A stretch of DNA of 64,000 nucleotides from CAKZNE01 sp002695025 (GCA_913043285.1 CAJWML010000003.1:62001-126000), one strand, 5' to 3'; shown: positions 8,211 to 17,500, counted from the first letter of the stretch. The notes: a model not told the origin generated them from the sequence alone. Translations and numbers: made by a program.

Positions 8211-10408
8211 TTTGAGTATTTCTCATTTAACAGATTAGCCAGCCGGTTTGCAAAACTAACCAATTGTTTAATCTCACTCAGAGTGCTTATCCGCTCCTTT
8301 TCAAAGATCAGGAGGGAGTGGCCGTTGGACTCCACATGATAGAGTTTATTACTTTCAAAGAAGTTGATGACCTCATCATTGAAGAACCTGCGGATATTCA
8401 GGAGATCATCACCTTTTAGTTTGAAGCGCTGTGAAAAATCAGTATGGCTTTTAAAATTAATATCCCTGAACCCCGCCAGGTAGGCCACACGATCCAGCAG
8501 GTTTTCCTTATCCATGACAAACTCGGCCACTCTTACAGGCAGATGAAGGCATATCATGGTACTATGCAAAGACTCACGGGCAATAAACTCTCCCTCATGA
8601 TAGTCCAGGTCAGCCATTGCAATGCGTACGCTTCCCCTTTTACCTCTTAGGAGATTCCTTCCTTTATCAATAATACGGGTAGCGAAATATTTAAAATCTT
8701 CAAAATCCTCCGCTTCATAGAATTCGCCTGGGAATGTTTGCCAATGTAAACGATCCGCGAAACGGATAATGCCCTGCTGTCTTTTGGTGATCTGGCTCCT
8801 TTTGCGATGACGCGGAAGCGCGCGGCTCTGTCTTGGAGCTAGAGGATGGCTGCTGCTGGTACTGAGGTCATCTAAACCTACCACCTCCAGGTTACCCCCG
8901 GCCATCCTGAAATTCTGGTAATAATCGTGGAGCTGATCCATCACCGAATGATCTACAAATTCACTCAGGCTGAAATCAACAATTACGGTGGAATCACGGG
9001 GGATGGAATCCAGTTTTTTCTTGATACCCAAAAAATTGAGAAAATTGCTGAAAGCACGCACACTAAGGTGATACTGATGATCACTTTCCTGGTACAAGAG
9101 TGTATTGGGTCTGAAAATGTTTCTGAGCAATGTGCTGATATGTTTGATAGCGCCTAATTGGAAAAGCAGGGTTACACCTATACCTACGGCTATACCGGTA
9201 ATTAAACCGGTAAACAAAGTGGCTATCATGGTTACCAGAAAGATGACGAACTGTACCCAGCCTACCGAAGCCATATCCCTGAAAACAGAGGGAGCTGCCA
9301 GCTTATAACCGGTATACACCAGTATTGCTGCCAGTGCCGGAAGGGGTATATGCTGTAAAAAGGCTGTAAATATCAATACAAATACGGCCAGGAAAATTCC
9401 GTGGAAAAGGTTGGATAAACGGTTAGTGGCACCATTGTTTACATTAACGGAGCTACGTGCAATTACTGAAACCACGTTAATCCCGCCCAGCAAGCCAGAC
9501 ACTACCGTGGCCACTCCAATGGCCCTAAGATCTTTATTAACGTTAGATCTTCTGCGTTGCGGGTCCAGCTTATCCACCGCCTTAATGCTTAGAAGGGATT
9601 CTACACTGGCAATGAAAGTGAGTGAGATAACCGCTACCATAAATTCGCCTGTGGCAAGCTTGGAAAAATCAGGAAATGCCAGCTGGTTGAATACATTATC
9701 GGGAATATTGATCAGGTATTCCGGTGGCAACGGAGCCAGGGTCTGTTCATTTTTTTGGGTGAAATAAACCAACCCTACTGACAGTAACACTACCCACATC
9801 GGAGCGGGCACCAGGTGAAAAACCGGATTACGGATGCGCGCGTAAAGAAACATGATGAGGAGCGATGCTATACCAATTACGTAAGCCAAAACCGGAACCT
9901 GTCCATTCCACAGGCTACCAACCGATTCATGAAGGGAAGCAAATAACTCCATGGGAGAACTGGCTTCCGGACTTACCTCTCCTATCATTACATGCAATTG
10001 TTTGGACATTATGATCAATCCAATAGCTGCCAGCATTCCCTGTACGGCCGGGGAGGGGAAAAAATCGCTGAGTGCCCCAAAACGCAATAAACCAAATAGA
10101 AAGATAAGCCCTCCTGAACACACAACTGCAGCCAATGTATAGAGGTAACCTGTCTGTAAATCACCTGCGCCCAGCGTCATTACGGCACTCAGGGTTACCA
10201 CTACCAGACCGTTTCCGGCACCTGTAACGGTTACGTTAGAGCCTCCCAGGGTAGAAACAATTATGCCGCCCACCACTCCGGCTATAATACCGGCCAAAGG
10301 TGGTACACCAGAAGCTAAGGCCAGTCCCAGCGACAAGGGGAGGGCAATGAGAGATACCACAAAGCCAGGAAAGATATTTTTACCGATATTTTGAAGGTGT
10401 TCTTTCAA
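8207..10408 (-). CDS. SulP family inorganic anion transporter with extra C-terminal domain
   Basis: A 733-residue inner-membrane transporter. Residues 1 to about 420 contain some 10-12 hydrophobic segments with the SulP opening (LPLSLGLALASGVPPLAGI) and the SSxxxVTGAGNG-type substrate segment. A STAS-like region (IVDFSLSEFVDHSVMDQL) follows near 460-515. SulP proteins carry sulfate, bicarbonate or related anions; the substrate cannot be told. Beyond STAS there is a basic Ser/Arg linker (about 520-550) and a soluble domain of about 180 residues that I do not recognise. It overlaps the universal stress gene upstream (4 nt) and miaE downstream (4 nt). Confidence 0.92.
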   Translation of the reverse strand: MKEHLQNIGKNIFPGFVVSLIALPLSLGLALASGVPPLAGIIAGVVGGIIVSTLGGSNVTVTGAGNGLVVVTLSAVMTLGAGDLQTGYLYTLAAVVCSGGLIFLFGLLRFGALSDFFPSPAVQGMLAAIGLIIMSKQLHVMIGEVSPEASSPMELFASLHESVGSLWNGQVPVLAYVIGIASLLIMFLYARIRNPVFHLVPAPMWVVLLSVGLVYFTQKNEQTLAPLPPEYLINIPDNVFNQLAFPDFSKLATGEFMVAVISLTFIASVESLLSIKAVDKLDPQRRRSNVNKDLRAIGVATVVSGLLGGINVVSVIARSSVNVNNGATNRLSNLFHGIFLAVFVLIFTAFLQHIPLPALAAILVYTGYKLAAPSVFRDMASVGWVQFVIFLVTMIATLFTGLITGIAVGIGVTLLFQLGAIKHISTLLRNIFRPNTLLYQESDHQYHLSVRAFSNFLNFLGIKKKLDSIPRDSTVIVDFSLSEFVDHSVMDQLHDYYQNFRMAGGNLEVVGLDDLSTSSSHPLAPRQSRALPRHRKRSQITKRQQGIIRFADRLHWQTFPGEFYEAEDFEDFKYFATRIIDKGRNLLRGKRGSVRIAMADLDYHEGEFIARESLHSTMICLHLPVRVAEFVMDKENLLDRVAYLAGFRDINFKSHTDFSQRFKLKGDDLLNIRRFFNDEVINFFESNKLYHVESNGHSLLIFEKERISTLSEIKQLVSFANRLANLLNEKYSN

Positions 10409-11271
10409 CTATGGGGTCGTTCGGAACTATGCACGATTAAAAGGTCACTGGGCAATTCGGACAAAATATATTCCAGGTCATGGGTAAACACCCGGTCCAA
10501 AAAGCCCAGCTTGGTATCCGGGGAGTTCATTACCAGTAAATCTGCGTTGAATTGTTGCGTGAAATGGCCAATGGTATACCCTCTTTTGCCGAAAATACAC
10601 TTCTCACTCACCTTGATATCCGAAGGAATATCAATACCCTGAAGGATGGTGTTAATACGTTGGTTTTCCTTCTCCTGAATACTCTTCTTAGCCTGATTTA
10701 CCTCTTCCAGGCTCTTATCATCCTCCACTCTCTTGCCCACCCTGGCCGGCACTACTTCCTCTACAATAACTATTTCTGAAGAGCGAAAATGCACGCCTAC
10801 CTTAATGGCGGTTTCAATGGTAATAGGAGTTTTGGGATGGTCCAGCCCATTGACTACTATCCTTCTGCAGGAGCTTTTAAATTGATTTGGATGCGTCATA
10901 AGGAGAATGGAACAGTCAGACTTTCGCACCAACCTTCTTGCCACCGAGCCGATGTAATATTTCAACAAACCTTCCCGTGGCAAAGCTCCGGCTATAAGAA
11001 GGTCTACTTTATGCTCGGTGCAGGCTTTCAGGATAGCCGTTACCGGGTCGCCTTCCTCCCATACCAAGACGATCTCCTCCTGGTTCACCTGCTGCCTGCC
11101 AAGCACTTCACTGAGCAGTTGTTCTTCTTCAGGAGTACGGTCACCAATGTGAATAAGGATCAATCTTTCTCCCAGGGACTGTTTTATCCTTACCGACTCC
11201 GCTATATTAGCCTCCATATTGGGTGAAAAGGCAATAGCAGTAGCTATATTCCCGAAAGGTTTTTCTATCAT
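10405..11271 (-). CDS. Universal stress protein, tandem UspA domains
   Basis: A 288-residue cytosolic protein with two UspA-like halves. Residues about 7-150 begin IATAIAFSPN and include the GALPREGLLKYYIGSVARRLVRKSDCSILL segment, which resembles the nucleotide-binding G-x2-G-x9-G(S/T) region; the second half, about 155-285, is more degenerate. It is the first gene of a coupled operon with a SulP transporter. Usp proteins next to transporters in bacteria are often thought to modulate them, so a regulatory role on the transporter is a reasonable inference. The exact ligand (ATP or not) cannot be told. Confidence 0.88.
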   Translation of the reverse strand: MIEKPFGNIATAIAFSPNMEANIAESVRIKQSLGERLILIHIGDRTPEEEQLLSEVLGRQQVNQEEIVLVWEEGDPVTAILKACTEHKVDLLIAGALPREGLLKYYIGSVARRLVRKSDCSILLMTHPNQFKSSCRRIVVNGLDHPKTPITIETAIKVGVHFRSSEIVIVEEVVPARVGKRVEDDKSLEEVNQAKKSIQEKENQRINTILQGIDIPSDIKVSEKCIFGKRGYTIGHFTQQFNADLLVMNSPDTKLGFLDRVFTHDLEYILSELPSDLLIVHSSERPHS

Positions 11272-11278
11272 AACTTTG
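11271..11278 (+). promoter_or_regulatory. Possible -7 element for pirin gene
   Basis: TAACTTTG matches the Bacteroidota TAnnTTTG -7 consensus and lies about 84 nt upstream of the pirin start in the divergent gap. No TTG element is found 19-21 nt upstream, so support is limited. Confidence 0.3.
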
Positions 11279-11361
11279 TTATAATTCCTTCCAATTTAAG
11301 ACTTCTGATTAGAACTGGTAAGGAACTTCCAGTGATCTTAAATAGTTTATAAAAATAAAAT

Positions 11362-12084
11362 ATGAAAAGTACCTTGTATAAAGCCAACACTCGTGGACAT
11401 GCTGAGCATGGTTGGCTCAACTCATTCCATACGTTTTCATTTGCGGGCTACCACAATCCGCAAAGAATGAATTTCGGAGCCCTTCGGGTTTTTAATGACG
11501 ATACTGTGGATGCAGGCACTGGCTTTGGAGCACATCCCCACTCCAACATGGAGATTATTTCCATCCCTCTCTCGGGAGCATTGGAACACCGTGACAGTAC
11601 CGGAAGGCACAAAATAATACGATCCGGGGAAGTTCAGATTATGTCAGCTGGCAAGGGCATTGTCCATTCAGAAATTAACGCCAGCCAGACCGAAGGGGTA
11701 AGCTTTCTGCAGATATGGATCATTCCCGATAAACAGAATATTGATCCACGCTATGACCAGAAAGAATTCCCTCTTCATTCCCATCGCAATACATTTATAA
11801 ACGTAGTGGCTCCTGACAACCCGGAAGCCCTCTGGATCAACCAGCAATGCTGGTTTTACATGGCTGAACTCAGTGAAGGTGGTGTGGCCGGGCTGGACCT
11901 GAGTAAACCTCACGACCACGGGTTGTTTGTTTTTGTGATAGAAGGGCAGATAGAAGTTCTGGATCAAATACTCGATAAGCGTGATAGCCTGGGCCTGGAG
12001 GATATTGGATCCTCCCATGTGGAATTCCGGGCTTATACCGAGAGTAAAGTCCTGGTTATTGAGCTGCCTATGAAATGGCATTAA
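11362..12084 (+). CDS. Pirin family protein (bicupin)
   Basis: A 240-residue pirin of YhhW-like length. The N-terminal cupin carries the expected metal-binding residues, HPHSNMEI near 58-65 and the later His/Glu in GKGIVHSE near 100-107; the motif NSFHTFSFAGYHNP is a pirin hallmark. Bacterial pirins bind one iron or other metal, and some show quercetin dioxygenase activity; the physiological role is unclear. The second half forms the metal-free cupin. Single gene, ended by a hairpin terminator and divergent from the usp operon. Confidence 0.94.
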   Translation: MKSTLYKANTRGHAEHGWLNSFHTFSFAGYHNPQRMNFGALRVFNDDTVDAGTGFGAHPHSNMEIISIPLSGALEHRDSTGRHKIIRSGEVQIMSAGKGIVHSEINASQTEGVSFLQIWIIPDKQNIDPRYDQKEFPLHSHRNTFINVVAPDNPEALWINQQCWFYMAELSEGGVAGLDLSKPHDHGLFVFVIEGQIEVLDQILDKRDSLGLEDIGSSHVEFRAYTESKVLVIELPMKWH

Positions 12085-12116
12085 AAAACCCGGAAGGGCA
12101 ACTTCCGGGTTCTTTA
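12085..12116. terminator. Bidirectional terminator between pirin gene and BNR-protein gene
   Basis: A 10-bp stem AACCCGGAAG/CTTCCGGGTT (arms 12087-12096 and 12102-12111) with a GGCAA loop. The minus strand has a run of six T after the stem and the plus strand a weaker TTCTTT. Two convergent genes end here. Confidence 0.85.
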
Positions 12117-12140
12117 GTATAATCTGAACTATATTTTCAA

Positions 12141-15100
12141 TTAACGGGCAATGATCAGTTTCCCGGAACGAACTTTAGAACCGGTCTGCAACGTCAGGAT
12201 ATAGGTTCCGGAAGTAAGACGGGAAACATCCACATCCAGATCCTTGGTATCCCTATCCAGATTTTTAAAGGAAAGAGTCTTTACCAGCTTTCCATTGATA
12301 TCACGGATCGTGATCTTGGCATCTGATCGGTTTTCAAGGTTTAAGCCAATACTAACCTGGCTGGTAGCGGGGTTAGGGAAAACATTCAAGGCTTCAGGTG
12401 CTGCTACAGCCGCAACTTCCTGGGGTTCATCAATGCTGATGTAATCAGCTGTGGAAGTGGTTTTGAAAATACCACGACCATGCGTTCCCGCATAAATAGC
12501 TCCTTCAAAATCGGTATTTTGCTTAAGGTCAGTCCTGATAGCACGATCCTGGATAAGGTCGAAAATCGGAACATTACTTCCAATGCCATTGGATTCAAGT
12601 GACCAATCCGGATTACCACCTGAAACATCAGAAGTTGAATATACGCCAGCCTCGGTTCCAACGATCACCTCATTCATACTGTTGCGGTTTTTGAAGTTGA
12701 ATGTAGCCGAGTAAACAGGCATTTTGGGCAGATTACCCTGAATCGAGTTGAAGTTACCACCTGTCAGGGCATCGGTAGAAAGATATACATAATCGTTATT
12801 ACCATAGTTGCCCAGGGTTACCAATACCCGGTTAGGATCATAAGGATGTACGGCTATACCGGTAATGGCACGTCCACCAAAAGTTCTGGCAATAGAAGTT
12901 TGAATAACCGAGGTGGAAGGTCTTTGCAAAACACCTCCCAGATATAAGTCATTAACGGAGATTGCTGCAGAATCTCTTGCAGCAGCCAGGTTGGTACAAC
13001 GGTATAGAACACCATTCCTGGTACCCATCCAAAGGGTGTTACCATCAGCACTTACGGTCATGGTTTGTGGATCAATACCATTGGCTCCAGGTGACAACTT
13101 AGCTACGTGGTACCAGGTAGGAGCTTCATCCAATTCGCTGAGTGCACCACGGGTCATCCATATACCACCTATCTCATTTTTATCAATAGCTGCAGGGTCA
13201 CCAGGATAAGCTGTAACACCTACAAAGAACATGGACTGAACCACATCCTGAATCATCACACTCTCTGTGGGGTTTAAGCGACTTGGTAACGTATAAGGTA
13301 AAGGCAATTCATTGGTTGCACTAGAAGCCACCACGGTAGCACCGGCTTCATAATAAACCGCTGCAGTAGCCACAATTTCCAGGTTCACAGGATTATTGAA
13401 TGTCACAGTAAAAGTACCGTCAGACACATTAAAATTACCGGTACCATCTCCAGTAAGGTTACCGTTTGCATCAGAAGTAACTGTAAGAGAACCTGCGCGT
13501 ATCACGATACCTTCAGGAAGAAACTTTGCTGAAGGCTGCGGACGAGGTATAGAGTTTGTATAGGTGGAATTACCATTACCAAAACCAAGGCTACGCACTA
13601 TACTATCAGCACTAAACCTGATCGAATCCGTGCTAAGGTTATCGTAACGGCTTTCCCAAAGTGTAAAAGGAGTTACAAAGGGTGCAAATGCTGGATCCCC
13701 TACTCTTTTACGAGGATCTACATCATCGTTAAGCACATAATCAAAGGTAACGCCACCGTCAGTTGAACGTCCCATCAGTCCATATTGCATTTCCTTGAAT
13801 AGTATGTCTGGATCCAGCCTTGAAATTTCTGCGTCACCACCATCACCGTCTCTAATTACTCCGTTCAGGTTGATACCTGAAGTACGCTTACCTGATTTGG
13901 GGAACATAGAAGAAGGGTCAATAAAAATAGTTCCATTATCCTGTGTTCCTCCCAGCATTTCACCGGAACTACCTACAGCAATATGGTAAAACTGAGTAGT
14001 AACATAATTACGTACTTCCCAGGCCCAGGTAAATCCGTCCGTACTGGATTTAAAAATACCTCCATCGTTACCCACATATATTTTGGTAGGATCATTTGGA
14101 TCAAATACTATCTCATGGTTATCCGCATGAACATAAAAAGTACTGCCCGGTGCATCACCAAGAGAGGCGATTTGAAGCCATCCGTTCTGGGCACTCCATT
14201 CCCACAGGGTTACACCACCCACAAATATTCTTTCCTTATTAATGGGTGATACACCCAGCATATTATTATAGTTCCCCTGGGGGTTACCTTGCGCACCATG
14301 GGGGTTCAACAGTGATGAACGTTGTCCTATGATATTCCAGGTGTTACCACCATCTTTGGATTGGTAAGCTTTATCAAAGTGTCCGAAATTATCACAGGCT
14401 ACCACGTATACATACTGATCATCCTCAGGAGAAGCTGCAATACGGGCACGACCGGTAATGGAGGGAAGTCCCGGAGCAAGACTGAACGAGCCTACATTTC
14501 CATTATCTGAACGGTAAACCCCGGATCCCTGCTTTACCCATACCTTCCCGGAAACCGTTACAAAAAGATCTTTCGCATTGGAGTTAAATGCATTGAAAGC
14601 TGCCTGCCAGGATTCTCCCGCATCATCCGATACCATAAGACCAGTGTTTGTTGCTGCATATACCCGGTTGCTATTATTAGGATCTACCGCTATTTTACCT
14701 ACTGCATTCCATGATGTGGTATTAGCCAATTGTGTGAAGTTTTTTCCACCATCAACAGATTTGTACATACCATCTCCACGGAAACCGGAGTTTTCATTGC
14801 CCCCGTCACCGGCATACATTCCTTCACCGGTTCCATAATAGATATCACCGTTGGGAGCCATTGCCAAGCTGACAATTATAGCGCTGGGAGCCCCAATTAC
14901 TTCACCCCAGGTAGAACCTCCATTCTGGGTTTCAAAAAGCCCACCACTAACGGCTGCGGCAAACATGTGCTGAGAATTAGCCGGGTCAATTAAAATGGCC
15001 CTGGTACGGCCACCAATTGTAGTAGGACCCATTTCTTCCCACTGCAGATTAAGTGCAGAAGATTTTTTGGACTTCAAAAGCTCCACTTGCTCATAAGCTC

Positions 15101-15305
15101 TTTCCACATCGGCCGGATCTATCTTTCCGGTAACCTGATTCGCCCTGATCTTGTGCAACCATTGGTGGGCTCCACGAGCACCATTCTCTTTAATGGCGGT
15201 TTTTCTAGGTTGATAATAGTCCACCGACTGTGTGCTACTATTAAATACCACCGCCAGTACCAGAGCAACCAGAGATACACCGCTTATGAGTATTCCTTTT
15301 TTCAT
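12141..15305 (-). CDS. Secreted BNR/sortilin-type propeller protein with T9SS type A sorting domain
   Basis: A 1054-residue secreted protein. The open frame reaches 15389, but the ATG at 15305 gives a clean signal peptide (MKKGILISGVSLVALVLAVVF) and lies below a -7 element, so it is preferred. The body holds repeated SxDGGxxW Asp-box units (TQNGGSTW, SVDGGKNFTQL, SDDAGESW, SKDGGNTW, STDGGVTF) that form BNR/VPS10-like beta-propellers. Typical members bind or act on polysaccharides, but no catalytic set is evident. The last 75 residues (NVFPNPATSQVSI to SGKLIIAR) form a type IX sorting domain, so the protein should cross the outer membrane. Monocistronic, downstream of lipA. Confidence 0.9.
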   Translation of the reverse strand: MKKGILISGVSLVALVLAVVFNSSTQSVDYYQPRKTAIKENGARGAHQWLHKIRANQVTGKIDPADVERAYEQVELLKSKKSSALNLQWEEMGPTTIGGRTRAILIDPANSQHMFAAAVSGGLFETQNGGSTWGEVIGAPSAIIVSLAMAPNGDIYYGTGEGMYAGDGGNENSGFRGDGMYKSVDGGKNFTQLANTTSWNAVGKIAVDPNNSNRVYAATNTGLMVSDDAGESWQAAFNAFNSNAKDLFVTVSGKVWVKQGSGVYRSDNGNVGSFSLAPGLPSITGRARIAASPEDDQYVYVVACDNFGHFDKAYQSKDGGNTWNIIGQRSSLLNPHGAQGNPQGNYNNMLGVSPINKERIFVGGVTLWEWSAQNGWLQIASLGDAPGSTFYVHADNHEIVFDPNDPTKIYVGNDGGIFKSSTDGFTWAWEVRNYVTTQFYHIAVGSSGEMLGGTQDNGTIFIDPSSMFPKSGKRTSGINLNGVIRDGDGGDAEISRLDPDILFKEMQYGLMGRSTDGGVTFDYVLNDDVDPRKRVGDPAFAPFVTPFTLWESRYDNLSTDSIRFSADSIVRSLGFGNGNSTYTNSIPRPQPSAKFLPEGIVIRAGSLTVTSDANGNLTGDGTGNFNVSDGTFTVTFNNPVNLEIVATAAVYYEAGATVVASSATNELPLPYTLPSRLNPTESVMIQDVVQSMFFVGVTAYPGDPAAIDKNEIGGIWMTRGALSELDEAPTWYHVAKLSPGANGIDPQTMTVSADGNTLWMGTRNGVLYRCTNLAAARDSAAISVNDLYLGGVLQRPSTSVIQTSIARTFGGRAITGIAVHPYDPNRVLVTLGNYGNNDYVYLSTDALTGGNFNSIQGNLPKMPVYSATFNFKNRNSMNEVIVGTEAGVYSTSDVSGGNPDWSLESNGIGSNVPIFDLIQDRAIRTDLKQNTDFEGAIYAGTHGRGIFKTTSTADYISIDEPQEVAAVAAPEALNVFPNPATSQVSIGLNLENRSDAKITIRDINGKLVKTLSFKNLDRDTKDLDVDVSRLTSGTYILTLQTGSKVRSGKLIIAR

Positions 15306-15335
15306 ATTTATCATTTTACTTTTTTCGAAGGGGTA

Positions 15336-15343
15336 CAAATATA
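15336..15343 (-). promoter_or_regulatory. -7 element upstream of BNR-protein gene
   Basis: The minus strand reads TATATTTG here, matching TAnnTTTG, 30 nt upstream of the chosen ATG. No good -33 element is found. Its position argues against the longer reading frame that begins at 15389. Confidence 0.42.
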
Positions 15344-15366
15344 ATTTACAAAAAATTGAAATTTCC

Positions 15367-16248
15367 TTAAAACAGATGTTGTTCGGCATGATACGAAGAA
15401 CGCACTAAAGGCCCGCTCTCCACATACCTGAATCCCAGATCATTGCCAATCTTTTTATATTTTTCAAATTGTTCCGGGGGCACAAATTCGTAAACCGGTA
15501 AATGCTTAGTGGTGGGTTGCAGGTATTGACCCAGGGTAATGATATCCACCTCAGCTTCCCTGAGATCTTTCATGGTTTCTACCACTTCTTCTTCCATTTC
15601 ACCCAGCCCCAGCATAATACCACTTTTGGTGCGTGGCAAGCCCTGTTCCTTAAGGTACGCCAGTACTTCGAGACTACGATCATACTGCGCCTGTATACGA
15701 ACTTTACGGGTTAATCTTCTTACCGTTTCCATATTATGGCTAACAATTTCCGGAGCTACATTAACAATACGGTCAATATTTATCTTCTCGCCTTTAAAGT
15801 CGGGAATAAGGGTTTCCATAGTGGTTCCTGGACTCATCCTGCGAACAGCTTTTACGGTTTCTGCCCACAAAATAGAACCTCCGTCATAAAGGTCGTCACG
15901 ATCTACCGAGGTGAGTACACAGTGTTTCACCTTCATCAATTTAACGGAACGAGCCACTCTTTCGGGTTCGTCCCAGTCTACATCTTCGGGCCTGCCGGTA
16001 TTCACGGCACAAAAGCCGCAACTGCGTGTACAGGTATTTCCCAATATCATGAATGTGGCAGTACCGGCTCCCCAGCACTCACCCATATTAGGACAAGCCC
16101 CGCTTTCACATATAGTATGGAGCTTATAGCCGTCAACCAACGAACGTAGGTTACGGTAATTATGGCCAGTGGGTAATTTTACCCTCAACCATCTAGGTTT
16201 CTTTTGTCGCTCCTGGAGAAGACCTGGCTCCGCTGTTGTACTCATCAA
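15367..16248 (-). CDS. lipA: Lipoyl synthase
   Basis: A 293-residue radical SAM enzyme that inserts two sulfurs into protein-bound octanoyl groups, making the lipoyl cofactor of 2-oxoacid dehydrogenases and the glycine cleavage H protein. Both 4Fe-4S cluster sites are complete: auxiliary Cys47, Cys52 and Cys58 (CESGACPNMGEC) and radical SAM Cys73, Cys77 and Cys80 (CTRSCGFC). The C-terminal RSSYHAEQ includes the conserved serine ligand. Length is typical. It overlaps the upstream envelope-protein gene by 4 nt and is the last gene of an operon led by a small lipoprotein and ytxJ. Confidence 0.97.
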   Translation of the reverse strand: MMSTTAEPGLLQERQKKPRWLRVKLPTGHNYRNLRSLVDGYKLHTICESGACPNMGECWGAGTATFMILGNTCTRSCGFCAVNTGRPEDVDWDEPERVARSVKLMKVKHCVLTSVDRDDLYDGGSILWAETVKAVRRMSPGTTMETLIPDFKGEKINIDRIVNVAPEIVSHNMETVRRLTRKVRIQAQYDRSLEVLAYLKEQGLPRTKSGIMLGLGEMEEEVVETMKDLREAEVDIITLGQYLQPTTKHLPVYEFVPPEQFEKYKKIGNDLGFRYVESGPLVRSSYHAEQHLF

Positions 16249-17000
16249 TTCTTTTTGTAACCAAAATTTACAGCCAGGTAAAGCTGGAAAAAGCCTATTT
16301 GATTGACGTCATTCCCACCTTCTTCATAAAAAATGGGCACCTCGGTAAAAAACAGGTCATAGATCACACCCGTTTCGAGGGAGGTAACCTTACGGTCTAA
16401 CAAATCAAAGTCAAATGAGAATCCAATTTTTCCATAAACACCTGGCTTTAAGCTAATTTCTCCAAATCCTTTGAAGAAATTTGCTTCTCCGTAGATATTA
16501 GACACATTATGCTTGTCAGGGTTGTACCGAACGGTCCTTAAAATTCCAATGGGCGATGAGGATTCTTCATAAACCTGTAGATAAATAGGCTTGAGAAGGC
16601 CGAAGGAAGCACCTGTTGAATATACCACCCCAATAGAAACTGTGCCTTGGTCAGTCTTGTCATAAAGGATGCTTTCACTTACATACCCTATTCTCAAACT
16701 ATAAAAGGAATTTAAACGTCCATAAACGTATCCCCTGGAATTACTGGCAAATTGGTTAGGTGTTCGTACTTCCTTTGGATGACGCAGCTTGGTCATCTCT
16801 ACTTCCACTCCCTCAGTATTAAAACCGTCCTTGTATTTAAGATAGCGGCCGTTTAGAGCATAGCCCCGTGAATGACCAACTATTCCCAATGTATATGCCC
16901 GGTCATAGACCTGCCGCTTAAAATCGGCTGAAGTTTCCAACTGAGCATAGCCGTGGAAACCAAAGGCACAAAGCATTAGTATAGTTAGTTTTTTAGTCAT
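16245..17000 (-). CDS. Conserved envelope protein of unknown function, probable beta-barrel
   Basis: A 251-residue protein with a signal peptide (MTKKLTILMLCAFGFHGYAQ). The mature part alternates polar and hydrophobic residues in short strands with frequent Gly and aromatic residues (YSLRIGYVSES, TVSIGVVYSTGASFG, ISLKPGVYGKIGFSFDFDL) and ends in LYLAVNFGYKKN, which suggests an outer-membrane beta-barrel of about ten strands. I do not recognise a named family. It overlaps ytxJ by 8 nt and lipA by 4 nt, so translation is coupled. The role is unknown; a link to lipoylation or thiol redox is only implied by position. Confidence 0.75.
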   Translation of the reverse strand: MTKKLTILMLCAFGFHGYAQLETSADFKRQVYDRAYTLGIVGHSRGYALNGRYLKYKDGFNTEGVEVEMTKLRHPKEVRTPNQFASNSRGYVYGRLNSFYSLRIGYVSESILYDKTDQGTVSIGVVYSTGASFGLLKPIYLQVYEESSSPIGILRTVRYNPDKHNVSNIYGEANFFKGFGEISLKPGVYGKIGFSFDFDLLDRKVTSLETGVIYDLFFTEVPIFYEEGGNDVNQIGFFQLYLAVNFGYKKN

Positions 17001-17337
17001 TCAAAACCTTTTCAAAGTACGCGCTTGAAATAGCGATATGCGAGGAATGATACACACAACGTCCTTCTTTTATATGAATTACCTGGGGCGATTCATGTCT
17101 TACATCATAACGTTGTGCAACAGCAGCAGATACATCGCGATAACGGATCAAATCCAGGTAGAAAACCGGCAGATCGGTTTCACTGATATTCCATTGCCGT
17201 TTAAAACGATCCCAAACCATTTTGCTGAGAGCGCACCGCGTACTATGTTTGAAGATTAAAACTCCGCCCGGGCTTTGTGAAGATACCCGATCTACCTCAT
17301 TCAGTTGACCAATCTCAGTGAGTTCCCTCCAATGCAT
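16993..17337 (-). CDS. ytxJ: Bacilliredoxin-like protein YtxJ
   Basis: A 114-residue thioredoxin-fold protein of the YtxJ family (monothiol bacilliredoxin). The single active-site Cys35 lies in FKHSTRCALSKMV, the family signature, and the cis-Pro region is visible as ESPQVIHI. Such proteins are proposed to remove bacillithiol from S-bacillithiolated proteins in bacteria that make this thiol, including many Bacteroidota. No bacillithiol synthesis gene is in the window. Its ATG overlaps the stop of the 41-residue lipoprotein by 1 nt, and the gene runs 8 nt into the next one. Confidence 0.88.
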   Translation of the reverse strand: MHWRELTEIGQLNEVDRVSSQSPGGVLIFKHSTRCALSKMVWDRFKRQWNISETDLPVFYLDLIRYRDVSAAVAQRYDVRHESPQVIHIKEGRCVYHSSHIAISSAYFEKVLND

Positions 17338-17462
17338 TAACTATTCACCACCTCATTTGGGGCCTCAGCGCGGGAGTATGCGGGGCACTTTTCACCTGAT
17401 CCGCAAGATTGGGCTACAATCCCCAAAGCCAGAAGGGCCAATATTCCAACTATTTTTTTCAT
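17337..17462 (-). CDS. Small lipoprotein, 41 residues
   Basis: A short reading frame with a clear lipoprotein signal: positively charged start (MKK), hydrophobic core and lipobox VAQSC with Cys20, followed by GSGEKCPAYSRAEAPNEVVNS. The mature part is only about 22 residues and has one further Cys at 26. Supporting evidence is the signal sequence, the 1-nt stop/start overlap (TAATG) with ytxJ and a good promoter 40 nt upstream. Function unknown; the second Cys next to a thiol-redox gene is suggestive but not proof. Confidence 0.8.
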   Translation of the reverse strand: MKKIVGILALLALGIVAQSCGSGEKCPAYSRAEAPNEVVNS

Positions 17463-17500
17463 CTGTTATATTCTTCAGTTTTAGAAACGATGTAAGTACG

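Noticed and set aside
15306..15389. Longer start of the BNR protein (ATG 15389)
   Set aside because: It would place 28 residues before a clean signal peptide, overlap the end of lipA, and begin upstream of the -7 element.
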